From the NCBI RefSeq assembly GCF_005862305.2, contig NZ_CP054021.1:2808501-2872500 (forward strand): a stretch of 64,000 bases of DNA, in the 5' to 3' direction. The notes beneath the pieces were generated by a model. That model had not been told where the DNA came from. It saw only the letters and a program-made list of their open reading frames with translations, and searched no databases. The DNA comes from Rhizobium indicum. GTDB taxonomy: Bacteria > Pseudomonadota > Alphaproteobacteria > Rhizobiales > Rhizobiaceae. Positions 25,358 to 34,176 of the stretch are shown in pieces. Position 1 is the stretch's first letter; every line of letters starts with the position of its first letter. Both the position numbers and the translations under genes were made by a program.

Positions 25358-26905
25358 CTATTCGGCGGCTTCCGCCGTCGCCGGTTGCGGCTTCGTCGTC
25401 TCGCCGGCGCGGGGCAGCTGCACGGGTTTCAGCATGATGGCGGCGGCAAGGCCGATCAGCGCAATGGCGCAGGAAGTCATGAAGAGCGGCGAGAACGCGG
25501 CGGCATAGGTATCGGCGACGGCCTGGCGGCTCGCTTCAGGAAGGGCGGCCATCATTTTCGGCGTCAGCTGCTTGATATCGGCGACGCCGGGAATGGAGAC
25601 GCCGACCTTGCCGAGCTCGGAGGCGATGATGGCGCCATAGATGGAAATGGCGATCGAGGCGCCGCCCATGCGCGACAGCGTCACCGAGCCGGTGGCGGCG
25701 CCGACGTCGCGGGCGGGTGCTGCATTCTGTACGCCGATGACGGGAACCTGCTGGGCAAGGCCGATGCCGATGCCGTGCAGCATCATGACCGCGCCGATGA
25801 AGGCGATCGGCGTTCCGGCGTGGATCTGCGACATCAGCGCAAAGGCGATGGCGCTGCAGGTGAGGCTTGCGATGGCGAAGGGCTTGTAGCGCCCCGTCTT
25901 CGAGATGATGCGGCCTGCGGAAAGCGACCCGCAGACGAGGCCGCCGGTCAGAAGGATGAAGAGCAGGCCGGCGGCCGACGGCGAAAGGCCGGTCGTGGTC
26001 TGCAGAAAGAGGGCGAGATAATTGACCATGCCGATGGCAATGGCGCCGCCCATGATCGAGATCACCAGAAGCAGGCTGAAGGTCGAATTGCGAAACAGCT
26101 GCAGGGGAACGATAGGTTCGGGCGCGCGGCGCTCGACGAACACCCAGGTGACGGCGCAGACGATGCCGAAGACAACGATGCCGATGCTCTCAGGCGAAAT
26201 CAATGCACCGAACAGTTCGCTGCTGTCGGTCGCAAGCACGATGCTTGTCGTCGTCATGGCAAGCAGGAGCGCACCGGCATAATCGATCTTGGGGCGGCGA
26301 TGCGGTTTGCGGTACGGCAGCATGAAGGCAAGGCCGGTGAGCACGATGAAGCCGATCGGCACGTTGACGAGGAAGATCGAGCGCCAGCCGAAGAGATCGC
26401 TCATCGTACCGCCGAGCACCGGGCCGATCGCGCCCGATGCCATCAGCACGAGGCTGGAATAGCTTTGGTAGCGCGCCCGCTCGCGTGGCTCGAACAGGTC
26501 GGCGTTGACGGCGAAGATCGATACCATGATGCCGCCGCCGCCAAGGCCCTGCAGCACACGGGCGGCGATCAGCGTGTCCATCGAGACCGCAAGGCCGCAG
26601 ACTGTCGATCCGACGGTGAAGATCATGATCGCCGTCATCATCACGTATTTGCGGCCGAACAGATCGCCGAGCTTGCCGTAGACCGGCATGACGGCGCTGA
26701 GCGACAGGAGATAGGCCGAGCCGATCCAGCCGAAGCGCTCGAGATGGCCGAATTCGCCAACGATCGTCGGCAGCGCCGTGGAGACGATCTGATTATCGAG
26801 CGTCGCCATGAACATGGCGGTCATCAGAAAGAAGAAGAGGATAAGCCGGCGACGAGGATCCGTCACGAGCGGCGCAGGCGCGAGTTGCATGTCCATGGGA
26901 GGCAT
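25358..26905 (-). CDS. DHA2 family MFS exporter (EmrB/QacA type)
   Basis: Proton-driven multidrug exporter with about 14 transmembrane helices, 515 residues. The helix 1 motif is ATLDNQIVSTALPTIVGEF and motif A-like GKLGDLFGRKYVMM follows. Motif C is in SGAIGPVLGGTMSDLFGWR (helix 5). The start MPPMDMQL at 26905 has GGAACG upstream. It diverges from a MarR gene across a 107-bp region with palindromes, the usual layout for a repressed efflux pump. No membrane-fusion partner (EmrA) is encoded nearby. Confidence 0.93.
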   Translation of the reverse strand: MPPMDMQLAPAPLVTDPRRRLILFFFLMTAMFMATLDNQIVSTALPTIVGEFGHLERFGWIGSAYLLSLSAVMPVYGKLGDLFGRKYVMMTAIMIFTVGSTVCGLAVSMDTLIAARVLQGLGGGGIMVSIFAVNADLFEPRERARYQSYSSLVLMASGAIGPVLGGTMSDLFGWRSIFLVNVPIGFIVLTGLAFMLPYRKPHRRPKIDYAGALLLAMTTTSIVLATDSSELFGALISPESIGIVVFGIVCAVTWVFVERRAPEPIVPLQLFRNSTFSLLLVISIMGGAIAIGMVNYLALFLQTTTGLSPSAAGLLFILLTGGLVCGSLSAGRIISKTGRYKPFAIASLTCSAIAFALMSQIHAGTPIAFIGAVMMLHGIGIGLAQQVPVIGVQNAAPARDVGAATGSVTLSRMGGASIAISIYGAIIASELGKVGVSIPGVADIKQLTPKMMAALPEASRQAVADTYAAAFSPLFMTSCAIALIGLAAAIMLKPVQLPRAGETTKPQPATAEAAE

Positions 26906-26947
26906 CGTTCCGGGTTGAGATGCTTTTATGTGCTAACAGCATATAGT

Positions 26948-26991
26948 TGTCAATGGCACATTAATGACATCGGCATATTCAATTTTTGAAT
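26948..26991. promoter_or_regulatory. Candidate MarR operators between exporter and marR
   Basis: ATTCAATTTTTGAAT at 26977-26991 is a perfect 15-bp palindrome, and TGTCA / TGACA arms lie at 26948-26969. Both fall in the short divergent region, where a MarR dimer would control both genes. Confidence 0.5.
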
Positions 26992-27012
26992 CGGCTCTGT
27001 TATGGTCCTGTG

Positions 27013-27540
27013 ATGAGCGACGTCCTGACCAAGACCCCTTCTGTGGAGCCGGCCGAGCCGGATTGTGAAAACGTGCCGCGTATCGGCCGGAGCATGGCGC
27101 GCATGCGGCTGATGACCGGGCGGCGGCTGATCGGCCGGCTGGCGATCCAAAGTGCTGCACCAGGCCTCGAGCTTTCGCATCTCGACGTGCTCGATGCCGT
27201 GCGCAGGGCGCAGCCTGCCGGCGAGGTCACGGTCGGCATGATCGCGGAGATGCTGCGCATCGATCCGTCACGGGCAAGCCGGGTGGTGGCCGACATGGTC
27301 GGGCGCAACGTATTGCGCCGCGAGGCCTCGCAGACCGATGCGCGGCGGATCGTCGTCGTCATGACCGAGGTCGGCCAGGACCTGCTTGCCGAGATCGTCG
27401 CGCAGAAGCTTGCGATCATTTCCGAGATCGTTTCCGACTGGCCGCAGGAAGATGTCGAGCGCTTCGCAGCGCTTTTCGAGCGCTTCATCGGCGGCTACGA
27501 GGCGGTTTTCCTGTCGCGCGACAAGGATACGCCGGGCTGA
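27013..27540 (+). CDS. MarR family transcriptional regulator
   Basis: 175-residue winged-helix repressor-type protein. The HTH and wing read VTVGMIAEMLRIDPSRASRV then RREASQTDARRIVVVMTEVG, the DxR wing typical of MarR. Flanking helices form the dimer interface. The ATG at 27013 (MSDVLTKTPS) is preferred to an upstream one at 26986 lying in the operator region. It probably represses the divergent DHA2 exporter and itself. Confidence 0.9.
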   Translation: MSDVLTKTPSVEPAEPDCENVPRIGRSMARMRLMTGRRLIGRLAIQSAAPGLELSHLDVLDAVRRAQPAGEVTVGMIAEMLRIDPSRASRVVADMVGRNVLRREASQTDARRIVVVMTEVGQDLLAEIVAQKLAIISEIVSDWPQEDVERFAALFERFIGGYEAVFLSRDKDTPG

Positions 27541-27603
27541 GGCAGACGCGGTCGTTCGCCGGCCCTTCCCCTCGACCCCTCGTTTGCGCTAAGGGCAATG
27601 CCC

Positions 27604-28254
27604 ATGAGCCAATCCACCTTCACCATTCTCCTTGGCGGCGAACTCAGCCTGACGGAGCGCCTGCGCGATGCCATCGAAGACAGCCGCTTCATTGCGGCCG
27701 ATGGCGGCATGCGGCATGCGGCAGCACTCGGCATTACGCCGGAGCTCTGGGTCGGCGATTTCGATTCGACGCCTGATGATCTCGCGGGTGCATTTCCCGA
27801 TGTGCCGAAACAGCCCTATCCGGCTGCGAAGGCGGCGACGGACGGTGAAATCGCCGTGGCGGAGGCAATCGCGCGGGGCGCGCGGCGGCTGATCCTCGCC
27901 GGTGCGCTCGGCGGCGAGCGTTCCGACCACGCGCTTCAGCATCTGCTGTCGGCCGTCAGCCTGGCGGAAGAGGGTTTCGACCTGCTGCTGACCTCGGGCA
28001 AGGAAGAGGCGGTGCCGCTGGTTGCTTGTACGATCGAACTGGACCTTCCCAAAGGCAGCCTGTTTTCCGTGCCCGGATTCAGCGAGCTGAGAGGGCTTAC
28101 CATCGAGAATGCGCGTTATCCGCTGGCAGATTTCCATCTGCCTTTCGGCTCGTCGCGCACCATTTCCAATGTTGCGGAAGGCAAGGTTCGCTTTTCGCTC
28201 CGCAGCGGCCGGGCAATCGTGCTCGCCCGGCCCTACGATCTTTCCGGAGTCTGA
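27604..28254 (+). CDS. thiN: Thiamine pyrophosphokinase
   Basis: Transfers pyrophosphate from ATP to thiamine to make thiamine diphosphate, 216 residues. The catalytic domain shows FIAADGGMRHA, ELWVGDFDS and ATDGEIAVAEAIARG, then GALGGERSDHAL. The C-terminal beta domain (LRGLTIENARYPL, GSSRTISN) binds thiamine. The ATG at 27604 has AGGG eight bases upstream; an ATG two codons earlier is also possible. The uup gene follows after three bases. Confidence 0.92.
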   Translation: MSQSTFTILLGGELSLTERLRDAIEDSRFIAADGGMRHAAALGITPELWVGDFDSTPDDLAGAFPDVPKQPYPAAKAATDGEIAVAEAIARGARRLILAGALGGERSDHALQHLLSAVSLAEEGFDLLLTSGKEEAVPLVACTIELDLPKGSLFSVPGFSELRGLTIENARYPLADFHLPFGSSRTISNVAEGKVRFSLRSGRAIVLARPYDLSGV

Positions 28255-28257
28255 TTT

Positions 28258-30075
28258 TTGGCCCCTCCCATTCTGAAACTCGACGATATCTTCCTGAGCT
28301 TTGGCGGCGCACCGCTTCTGGCGGGTGCTGGCCTGCAGATCGAGCCCGGTGATAAAATCTGTCTCGTCGGGCGCAACGGCTCGGGAAAATCGACGCTGCT
28401 GAAGATTGCCGCCGGCCTGGTCGAGGCGCAGTCCGGCGAGGTCTTCCGCCATCCTTCCTCGACGGTGCGTTATCTCGAACAGGCGCCGGATTTTGCCGGC
28501 TTCAACACGGTGCAGGCCTATGCCGAGGCCGGCCTCGGGCCAGGCGATGACCCCTATCGTGTCACCTATCTGCTGTCGCATCTCGGGCTGAGCGGCGATG
28601 AAGACCCCAGAATGCTGTCCGGTGGCGAATCGCGGCGCGCAGCCCTTGCCCGCGTTATGGCACCCGAGCCGGACATTCTTCTGCTCGACGAACCGACCAA
28701 CCATCTCGACCTGCCGACCATCGAATGGCTGGAAGGCGAGCTGCAGAAGACACGCAGCGCCTTGGTGCTGATTTCGCATGACCGGCGTTTCCTCGAAAAG
28801 GTCTCGACGGCAACCGTCTGGCTCGACCGCGGCACCTCGCGGCGACTCGACAGAGGCTTTGCGCATTTCGAAGCCTGGCGCGACCAGGTGCTGGAGGCCG
28901 AGGAGCTGGAGCAGCACAAGCTCGGCAAGTCGATCGAGCGTGAGGAGCACTGGCTGCGCTACGGCGTCACGGCGCGGCGCAAGCGTAACATGCGCCGTCT
29001 CGGCGAGTTGCAGACGATGCGCTCGAACTATCGCGGCCACAAGGGGCCGCAGGGCACGGTGCAGGCGACGGTTTCGGACGCGCAGGAATCCGGCAAGCTG
29101 GTGATCGAGGCCGACAAGATCACCAAGAGCTTCGGCGAGCGGGTAATCGTCACGCCGTTTTCGATCCGCGTGCATCGCGGCGACTGCATTGGTCTCGTCG
29201 GACCGAACGGCGCCGGCAAGACGACGCTGCTGAAGATGCTGACCGGGCAGCTTTCGCCCGATAGCGGCATCGTCAAGCTCGGCACCAATCTGGAGATTGC
29301 GACGCTCGACCAGAAACGCGAGGATCTCGACCCCGAGGATACGCTTGCCAACTATCTGACGGATGGGCGCGGCGAAAACCTGCTCGTCAACGGCGAGCAG
29401 CGCCATGTCACCGGCTACATGAAGGAATTTCTGTTCCAGCCGGAACAGGCGCGTACGCCGATCAGAAACCTCTCCGGCGGCGAACGCGCCCGGCTGATGC
29501 TGGCGCGCATCCTTTCGCGCCCGACGAACCTCTTGATCCTCGACGAGCCGACCAACGATCTCGATATCGAAACGCTCGATCTCCTGCAGGAGATTGTCGC
29601 CGGTTTTCCCGGCACCGTCATTCTCGTCAGCCACGACCGCGATTTCCTCGACCGCACCGTGACCTCGACGATCGCACCCGCCGTGCCGGATGCGCCTGAT
29701 GGTCGCTGGATCGAATATGCCGGCGGCTACTCGGACATGCTTGTACAGCGCAAGGGCGCGCTCGAGGAGCGCAAGAGGGCCGAGAAGGCGGCGGAGAAGC
29801 CGAAGACGCAGCAAGCAACAGCGTCAGGCAGCTCGAAGGTCAAGCTCTCCTTCAAGCAGAAATTTGCACTGGAAAACCTGCCGAAGGAAATGGCGAAGAC
29901 CGAAGCCGAAATCGCCAAGCGCGAAAAGGTGATGGCAGATCCCAATCTTTTCACGCGCGATCCCTCAGCCTTCAACCGGCTTGCCGGCGAGATGGAAAAA
30001 CTGCGCACCAGCCTGACCGACATGGAAGAGGAGTGGCTGGAGCTCGAAATGCTGCGGGAAGAGCTGGAAGGCTGA
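28258..30075 (+). CDS. uup: ABC-F ATPase, Uup type
   Basis: Soluble 605-residue protein with two ABC ATPase domains and no membrane part. Walker A motifs are VGRNGSGKSTLLK and VGPNGAGKTTLLK; signatures are LSGGESRRAALAR and LSGGERARLMLAR. Walker B lines are LLLDEPTNHLD and LILDEPTNDLD. A Uup-type C-terminal coiled coil follows (LENLPKEMAKTEAEIAKREK). The start is TTG at 28258 with GGAG eight bases upstream. ABC-F proteins act on ribosomes or branched DNA. It is three bases after thiN, so likely cotranscribed. Confidence 0.93.
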   Translation: MAPPILKLDDIFLSFGGAPLLAGAGLQIEPGDKICLVGRNGSGKSTLLKIAAGLVEAQSGEVFRHPSSTVRYLEQAPDFAGFNTVQAYAEAGLGPGDDPYRVTYLLSHLGLSGDEDPRMLSGGESRRAALARVMAPEPDILLLDEPTNHLDLPTIEWLEGELQKTRSALVLISHDRRFLEKVSTATVWLDRGTSRRLDRGFAHFEAWRDQVLEAEELEQHKLGKSIEREEHWLRYGVTARRKRNMRRLGELQTMRSNYRGHKGPQGTVQATVSDAQESGKLVIEADKITKSFGERVIVTPFSIRVHRGDCIGLVGPNGAGKTTLLKMLTGQLSPDSGIVKLGTNLEIATLDQKREDLDPEDTLANYLTDGRGENLLVNGEQRHVTGYMKEFLFQPEQARTPIRNLSGGERARLMLARILSRPTNLLILDEPTNDLDIETLDLLQEIVAGFPGTVILVSHDRDFLDRTVTSTIAPAVPDAPDGRWIEYAGGYSDMLVQRKGALEERKRAEKAAEKPKTQQATASGSSKVKLSFKQKFALENLPKEMAKTEAEIAKREKVMADPNLFTRDPSAFNRLAGEMEKLRTSLTDMEEEWLELEMLREELEG

Positions 30076-30195
30076 GATTTTCTCGAGGCTCGAGGCTCAC
30101 TTTTCCTTGATTCGTCAGTGTGTCGTCCTGCGGCATAAGGTGCCGTCCGGCAGCCGGGGATATTGCCGATCGCAATGGCGACAAGGAAAAGTCAT

Positions 30196-30825
30196 ATGTC
30201 TCGCAAGCCTCATTCCCGTTTTCTCACAGCACTTACTGCCGGCAGCCTCGTTGCGCTTGCCCTGTCGCAAGCCGCACAGGCGCAGGATGCCCAGCGCATT
30301 CGTGTTCGCGGCGCAATCGAAAGCCTCAGCGGCGATACGCTCGTCGTCAAGACGCGCGAGGGCAGTGATGCGACGGTCGCGCTAAAAGCCGGCTGGAAGG
30401 TCGGCGGCATCAAGAAAGCCTCCGTCGAGGATATCAAACCCGGCGATTTCGTCGGCGTCGCTTCGCTTCCGAAGGGCACGGGCCCGGACGGGGCGATCGA
30501 GGTGCTGATCTTTCCGGCGTCGATGAAGGGAACCGGTGAGGGCAACCGTCCCTGGGATGCGCAGCCGAACAGCCAGATGACCAACGCGACTGTCAGCAAC
30601 GCCGTCAAATCCGTCGACGGCCACACGATCACGCTGACCTATCAGGGCAAGGAAAAGACCATCTCGATGGCCGATGGCACGCCGATCGTGACGTTGGCGC
30701 CTGCGACCAAGGATGATCTGAAGCCCGGCGCCGGCGTCGTCGTCACCGGCGAGAAGGCGGCGGATGGCAGCATCTCGGCCAGCCAGATCGCCGTCGGTCT
30801 CAACGGCGTCATACCGCCTATGTGA
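30196..30825 (+). CDS. Periplasmic DUF5666-like protein
   Basis: 209 residues with a clear Sec signal (RFLTALTAGSLVALALSQAA, cleavage at AQA-QD). Two similar segments follow: VRGAIESLSGDTLVVKTREG with KPGDFVGVAS, and VKSVDGHTITLTYQGKEK with KPGAGVVVTG. This suggests a duplicated OB-like beta domain. AAGGA lies nine bases before the ATG at 30196. No enzyme motif; function unknown. Confidence 0.75.
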   Translation: MSRKPHSRFLTALTAGSLVALALSQAAQAQDAQRIRVRGAIESLSGDTLVVKTREGSDATVALKAGWKVGGIKKASVEDIKPGDFVGVASLPKGTGPDGAIEVLIFPASMKGTGEGNRPWDAQPNSQMTNATVSNAVKSVDGHTITLTYQGKEKTISMADGTPIVTLAPATKDDLKPGAGVVVTGEKAADGSISASQIAVGLNGVIPPM

Positions 30826-30853
30826 CCAGCGGCTCAAATCCTTGTCTTATGCG

Positions 30854-30896
30854 TGCCGTCATCCCAAAACCGCTCCACACTTTTGGGCGGCATGCA
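30854..30896. repeat. Intergenic palindromic element, type B
   Basis: TGCCGTCATCCCAAAACCGC followed by TCCACACTTTTGGG and CGGCATGCA. Its arms (TGCCG / CGGCA) enclose the shared AAAACCGC...CACACTTTT core. It abuts the stop codon of the convergent ABC gene. Confidence 0.75.
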
Positions 30897-32747
30897 TTAA
30901 AGCGCCGGCGCGGGCACGGCGGCAGCGCCCGCACTGGCGCTGGCGCCGGTCTGGACGGCAGGCGGCTCCTCGGATGCTGACGGCAGCGCCTGCAGATGCA
31001 GCACGCGCGGCCTCAGCGCCTCGAGATAGGCCTCGGAGCGGCCGATATAGATCATGCCGCTTTCGGGCATCGAGGTGAGCAGTTTGGCCATCGTTTCCTG
31101 TAATTCCGGCTCCATGCCTTCCAACACTTCGTCGAAGATGATCCAGCGCGGGCGCACGAGAAGCAGCCGGGCAAATCCGATCGCTTTCTGCTGGTCGCCG
31201 TCGAGCATCTTGTCCCAGCGGGCGCGGGTATCGAGCCTTGCGATCAGCGAATGGAGACCAACCTTGTCGAGGGCCGCCTCGACGGCGGCTTTCTCGTAGG
31301 CTTCGGGACGTTCGGGAAAGGCCAGCGCCTCGCGCAGCGTGCCGCCGGGAACATAGGCAACCTGCGGAACGAAGAGCATGTCGTCGATTGGCGGCAGGCC
31401 TATCGTGCCGCTGCCGCACGGCCAGAGGCCGGCCATCGCCTGGAAGAGCAGCTTGCGATTGACGCTGTGATCGCCGTTGATCATGATCTTTTCGCCGGCC
31501 TTGATCACGACATCGGTTTCACGCAGGCGAAAACCGCCGCATTCCTCGATGTCTTCGCCGACCTTGGCGACGATCACCACATCCTTCAACGTCAGCGTGT
31601 CGGGCGCGGCGTTTTCATAGGCGATGCTGTCCTTGAGGTCGAAGTCCTCTTCCATCTCGACCAGCGCCTGGCGGAAATCGGTGACGCGCATCAGCGTGGC
31701 GCGCCATTCGGCGATCGGGCCGAAATTGGAGACATACCAGCGCAGCGCCGTGTTGACCTGGTTGAAGGCACCGACCGACATCATCAGCTGGCCGAGGGTG
31801 AGGCCGCCAGAGAAATAGGCGGGGGCGGCAACGATGATCGGGATGACGATCACCAGCCAGCCATAGCCGGCCGAAACCCAGGTGAGATTGGTATTGGCCA
31901 TGGCAAGCCGCTTGACGACTGTCAGGACCGAGCTGATGTCGGTGTTGATGCGCCGGCGTTCGTTCTCCTCGCCGCGGGCAACAGTAATTGCCGGCATGTT
32001 CTCATTGGCATGCATCAGCGTGAAGCGAAGCTCGGCCTCTTTCGAAAAACGGTCGGCATTGAGCTTCACCAGCTTCCGACCGACGACCTGGCTCAGCACC
32101 GAGGCGGAAGCGGCATAGAAAATCGCCGCCCAGACCATGTAGCCTGGAATGGAGAAGCTATGGCCGCTGATGCGGAAGATGAAGCCGCTGGAAAGTTCCC
32201 AGAGCACGCCGATGAAGCTCACCAGAAGAATGGTCGACTGCAGCAGGCCGAGAACCAATCCCGTCGTGCTTTCGGCGAGGTTGCGGGAATCTTCGTGCAG
32301 GCGCTGGTCCGGATTGACGCCGATCAGGCCGCTGGAGGCAAGCCGCAGCGCCCGCTTGCGCTTCAGCCACTGGTCAACCAGATCGCGGGACAAGCCTTCG
32401 CGCATATAGAGCGCCGTCATCTGATTCAGCCAGGCCTGCAGCACGTTGAGCAGCAGCAGTGTGCCGGCGATCATCGCGAAGATTTCGAGTTGGTGGAAGA
32501 ATTCGCCGAGGTCGCGGCGCTCCAGCGAGTCGTAGAAGGGCGCATTCCACTCGTTCAAAATGACCTGGCCGTAGGACGTCGCCAGGATAACGAGGATCAG
32601 CACGGTCGCCAGAAACAGCACCTTGCCACGCACTTCCGAATTCCAGAATGCTGAGAACATGACGCCGAGGCGATATGTCAGGCTTAAATCATACCCTACC
32701 CTATCCTGCCTCCGGATGCCCGGCCTCCCCTCGATTTTATCTGCCAT
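30897..32747 (-). CDS. SbmA/BacA-YddA-like ABC transporter with degenerate ATPase
   Basis: 616-residue fusion of an SbmA/BacA-like membrane domain (about residues 20-340) with a nucleotide-binding domain. The membrane part has VILNEWNAPFYDSLERRDL and NPDQRLHEDSRNLAESTTGL, typical of the YddA family. The NBD is unusual. The Walker A position reads NGDHSVNRKLLFQAMAGLWP, lacking GxGK(S/T). The signature reads LDGDQQKAIGFAR instead of LSGGE. Walker B remains WIIFDEVLEGM. The start MADKIEG at 32747 has GGAAAA upstream. A Pro/Ala-rich tail ends the protein. It may be a poor or dead ATPase, or a peptide/vitamin importer working by another mechanism. Confidence 0.85.
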   Translation of the reverse strand: MADKIEGRPGIRRQDRVGYDLSLTYRLGVMFSAFWNSEVRGKVLFLATVLILVILATSYGQVILNEWNAPFYDSLERRDLGEFFHQLEIFAMIAGTLLLLNVLQAWLNQMTALYMREGLSRDLVDQWLKRKRALRLASSGLIGVNPDQRLHEDSRNLAESTTGLVLGLLQSTILLVSFIGVLWELSSGFIFRISGHSFSIPGYMVWAAIFYAASASVLSQVVGRKLVKLNADRFSKEAELRFTLMHANENMPAITVARGEENERRRINTDISSVLTVVKRLAMANTNLTWVSAGYGWLVIVIPIIVAAPAYFSGGLTLGQLMMSVGAFNQVNTALRWYVSNFGPIAEWRATLMRVTDFRQALVEMEEDFDLKDSIAYENAAPDTLTLKDVVIVAKVGEDIEECGGFRLRETDVVIKAGEKIMINGDHSVNRKLLFQAMAGLWPCGSGTIGLPPIDDMLFVPQVAYVPGGTLREALAFPERPEAYEKAAVEAALDKVGLHSLIARLDTRARWDKMLDGDQQKAIGFARLLLVRPRWIIFDEVLEGMEPELQETMAKLLTSMPESGMIYIGRSEAYLEALRPRVLHLQALPSASEEPPAVQTGASASAGAAAVPAPAL

Positions 32748-32873
32748 TACGCTTTTCCAAATCGCCCATACCCTTATAAATAACATGGTGGCGTTACCGG
32801 TCTATCAACAGATTCTATCAGTCATTAAAGTGTGATGATGCTTGCATGAGTCTCTCCTGCATGTACTCGCCAG

Positions 32874-32902
32874 TTGATTCGCAATCCGACTGGGTCTAAT
32901 TA
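32874..32902 (+). promoter_or_regulatory. Sigma-70 type promoter of metA
   Basis: TTGATT (32874-32879), 17-bp spacer, TAATTA (32897-32902). The predicted transcription start, about 32909, coincides with the first base of the SAM-II aptamer. Confidence 0.65.
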
Positions 32903-32908
32903 AGGCCT

Positions 32909-32965
32909 CCGTGGTGATTTGGCCGGCCGGCTTGCAGCCACGTTAAAAAAGTCGCTAAAGGGCCG
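32909..32965 (+). promoter_or_regulatory. SAM-II riboswitch upstream of metA
   Basis: The segment CGTGGTGATTTGGCCGGCCG, then GCTTGCAGCCACG and TTAAAAAAGTCGCTAAAG, matches the compact SAM-II (metA) pseudoknot consensus of alphaproteobacteria as I recall it. The P1 stem pairs CGTGG...C with the CCACG that follows GCAG. The pseudoknot strand is the GTCGCTAAAG 3' end. It senses S-adenosylmethionine and lowers metA expression. An intrinsic terminator follows within 10 bases. Confidence 0.9.
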
Positions 32966-32972
32966 CGTGCGG

Positions 32973-33010
32973 ACCGGTAGCGATTTTTGTCGCCGCCGGT
33001 TTTTTGTTTT
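32973..33010 (+). terminator. Terminator/attenuator between SAM-II aptamer and metA
   Basis: ACCGG...GCGA pairs with TCGC...CCGGT around a TTTTTG loop, followed by a T run broken only by one G (TTTTTTGTTTTT region). Its position after the aptamer and 17 bases before the metA ATG fits transcription attenuation. Confidence 0.75.
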
Positions 33011-33026
33011 TGATCGAGTGACCGCA

Positions 33027-33950
33027 ATGCCCATCAAGATCCCCGATACGCTGCCCGCCTTCGAAACCCTGGTTCAGGAGGGTGTGCGGGTGATGACCGA
33101 GACGTTGGCGATCCGTCAGGATATCCGACCGTTGCAGATCGGGCTGCTCAACCTCATGCCGAACAAGATCAAGACCGAACTGCAGATGGCCCGTCTCGTC
33201 GGCGCCTCGCCGCTGCAGGTGGAGCTGTCGCTTATCCGTATCGGCGGCCACAAGGCGAAGAATACGTCCGAGGACCATCTGCTTGCCTTCTACCAGACCT
33301 GGGAAGAAGTAAAGCACCGCAAGTTCGACGGCTTCATCATCACCGGGGCGCCGATCGAGCTTTTGCCCTATGAGGATGTCACCTATTGGCCGGAGATGCA
33401 GGAGATTCTTGACTGGACGGAAACGAATGTCCATTCGACGATGAACGTCTGCTGGGGCGCGATGGCGGCAGTCTATCATTTTCACGGCGTTCCGAAATAC
33501 GAGCTGAAAGAGAAGGCCTTCGGCGTCTACCGCCACCGGAACCTGAAGCCTTCCTCGATCTATCTCAACGGCTTTTCCGACAATTTCGAAGTGCCGGTGT
33601 CGCGCTGGACCGAAGTGCGCCGCGCCGATATCGAGAAATCCGAAAGCCTGGAGATCCTGATGGAGTCCAGCGAAATGGGCGTCTGCCTCGTGCATGAGAA
33701 GAGGGGCCGGCGGCTCTACATGTTCAACCATGTCGAATATGATTCCACGTCGCTTTCCGACGAGTATTTCCGCGACGTCAATGCCGGCGTGCCGATCAAG
33801 ATGCCGCACAATTACTTCCCGCATAACGATCCGGCGCTTGCGCCGCAGAACCGCTGGCGCAGCCATGCGCATCTTTTGTTCGGCAACTGGATCAACGAAA
33901 TCTACCAGACGACGCCCTTTGATGTGGAAGAGATCGGCAGCGATCTCTGA
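33027..33950 (+). CDS. metAA: Homoserine O-acetyltransferase (MetA family)
   Basis: First enzyme of methionine synthesis, acylating homoserine, 307 residues. Conserved blocks are [37 protein letters not shown] (family glutamate) and [20 protein letters not shown] with the acyl-nucleophile cysteine. FNHVEYD follows. The ATG at 33027 ([10 protein letters not shown]) is the family start; the frame back to 32919 runs through the riboswitch. Most MetA proteins outside enterics use acetyl-CoA, so acetyl rather than succinyl is inferred. Controlled by the SAM-II element. Confidence 0.95.
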   Translation: MPIKIPDTLPAFETLVQEGVRVMTETLAIRQDIRPLQIGLLNLMPNKIKTELQMARLVGASPLQVELSLIRIGGHKAKNTSEDHLLAFYQTWEEVKHRKFDGFIITGAPIELLPYEDVTYWPEMQEILDWTETNVHSTMNVCWGAMAAVYHFHGVPKYELKEKAFGVYRHRNLKPSSIYLNGFSDNFEVPVSRWTEVRRADIEKSESLEILMESSEMGVCLVHEKRGRRLYMFNHVEYDSTSLSDEYFRDVNAGVPIKMPHNYFPHNDPALAPQNRWRSHAHLLFGNWINEIYQTTPFDVEEIGSDL

Positions 33951-34176
33951 CCGTTGCCGATCACGCCTGGAGCCGATGCCGCCGCACCACTGCTGTGGCT
34001 TTTCTTTCTGATCCGCCGGTTGCGGATCGAAGCAAATCCGGGCAGGTTCCTGTCCTGAAGCCTACCACACCGCGCGTCTTCGTCGGACGTGCAATGCACA
34101 CTTTCAATCGCTGCACATTCCTCAAATCGATTCCGAATTGAGGAATTTTCAGCAGGGACAGAATGGACGGTCGATC

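Noticed and set aside
25385..26989. Plus-strand frame of 534 codons opposite the DHA2 exporter
   Set aside because: Antisense shadow with low-complexity Asp/Gly/Arg content; the exporter on the other strand has 14 helices and MFS motifs.
27589..29814. Minus-strand frame of 741 codons opposite thiN and uup
   Set aside because: Covers two well-supported genes on the other strand and crosses their boundary; no motif.
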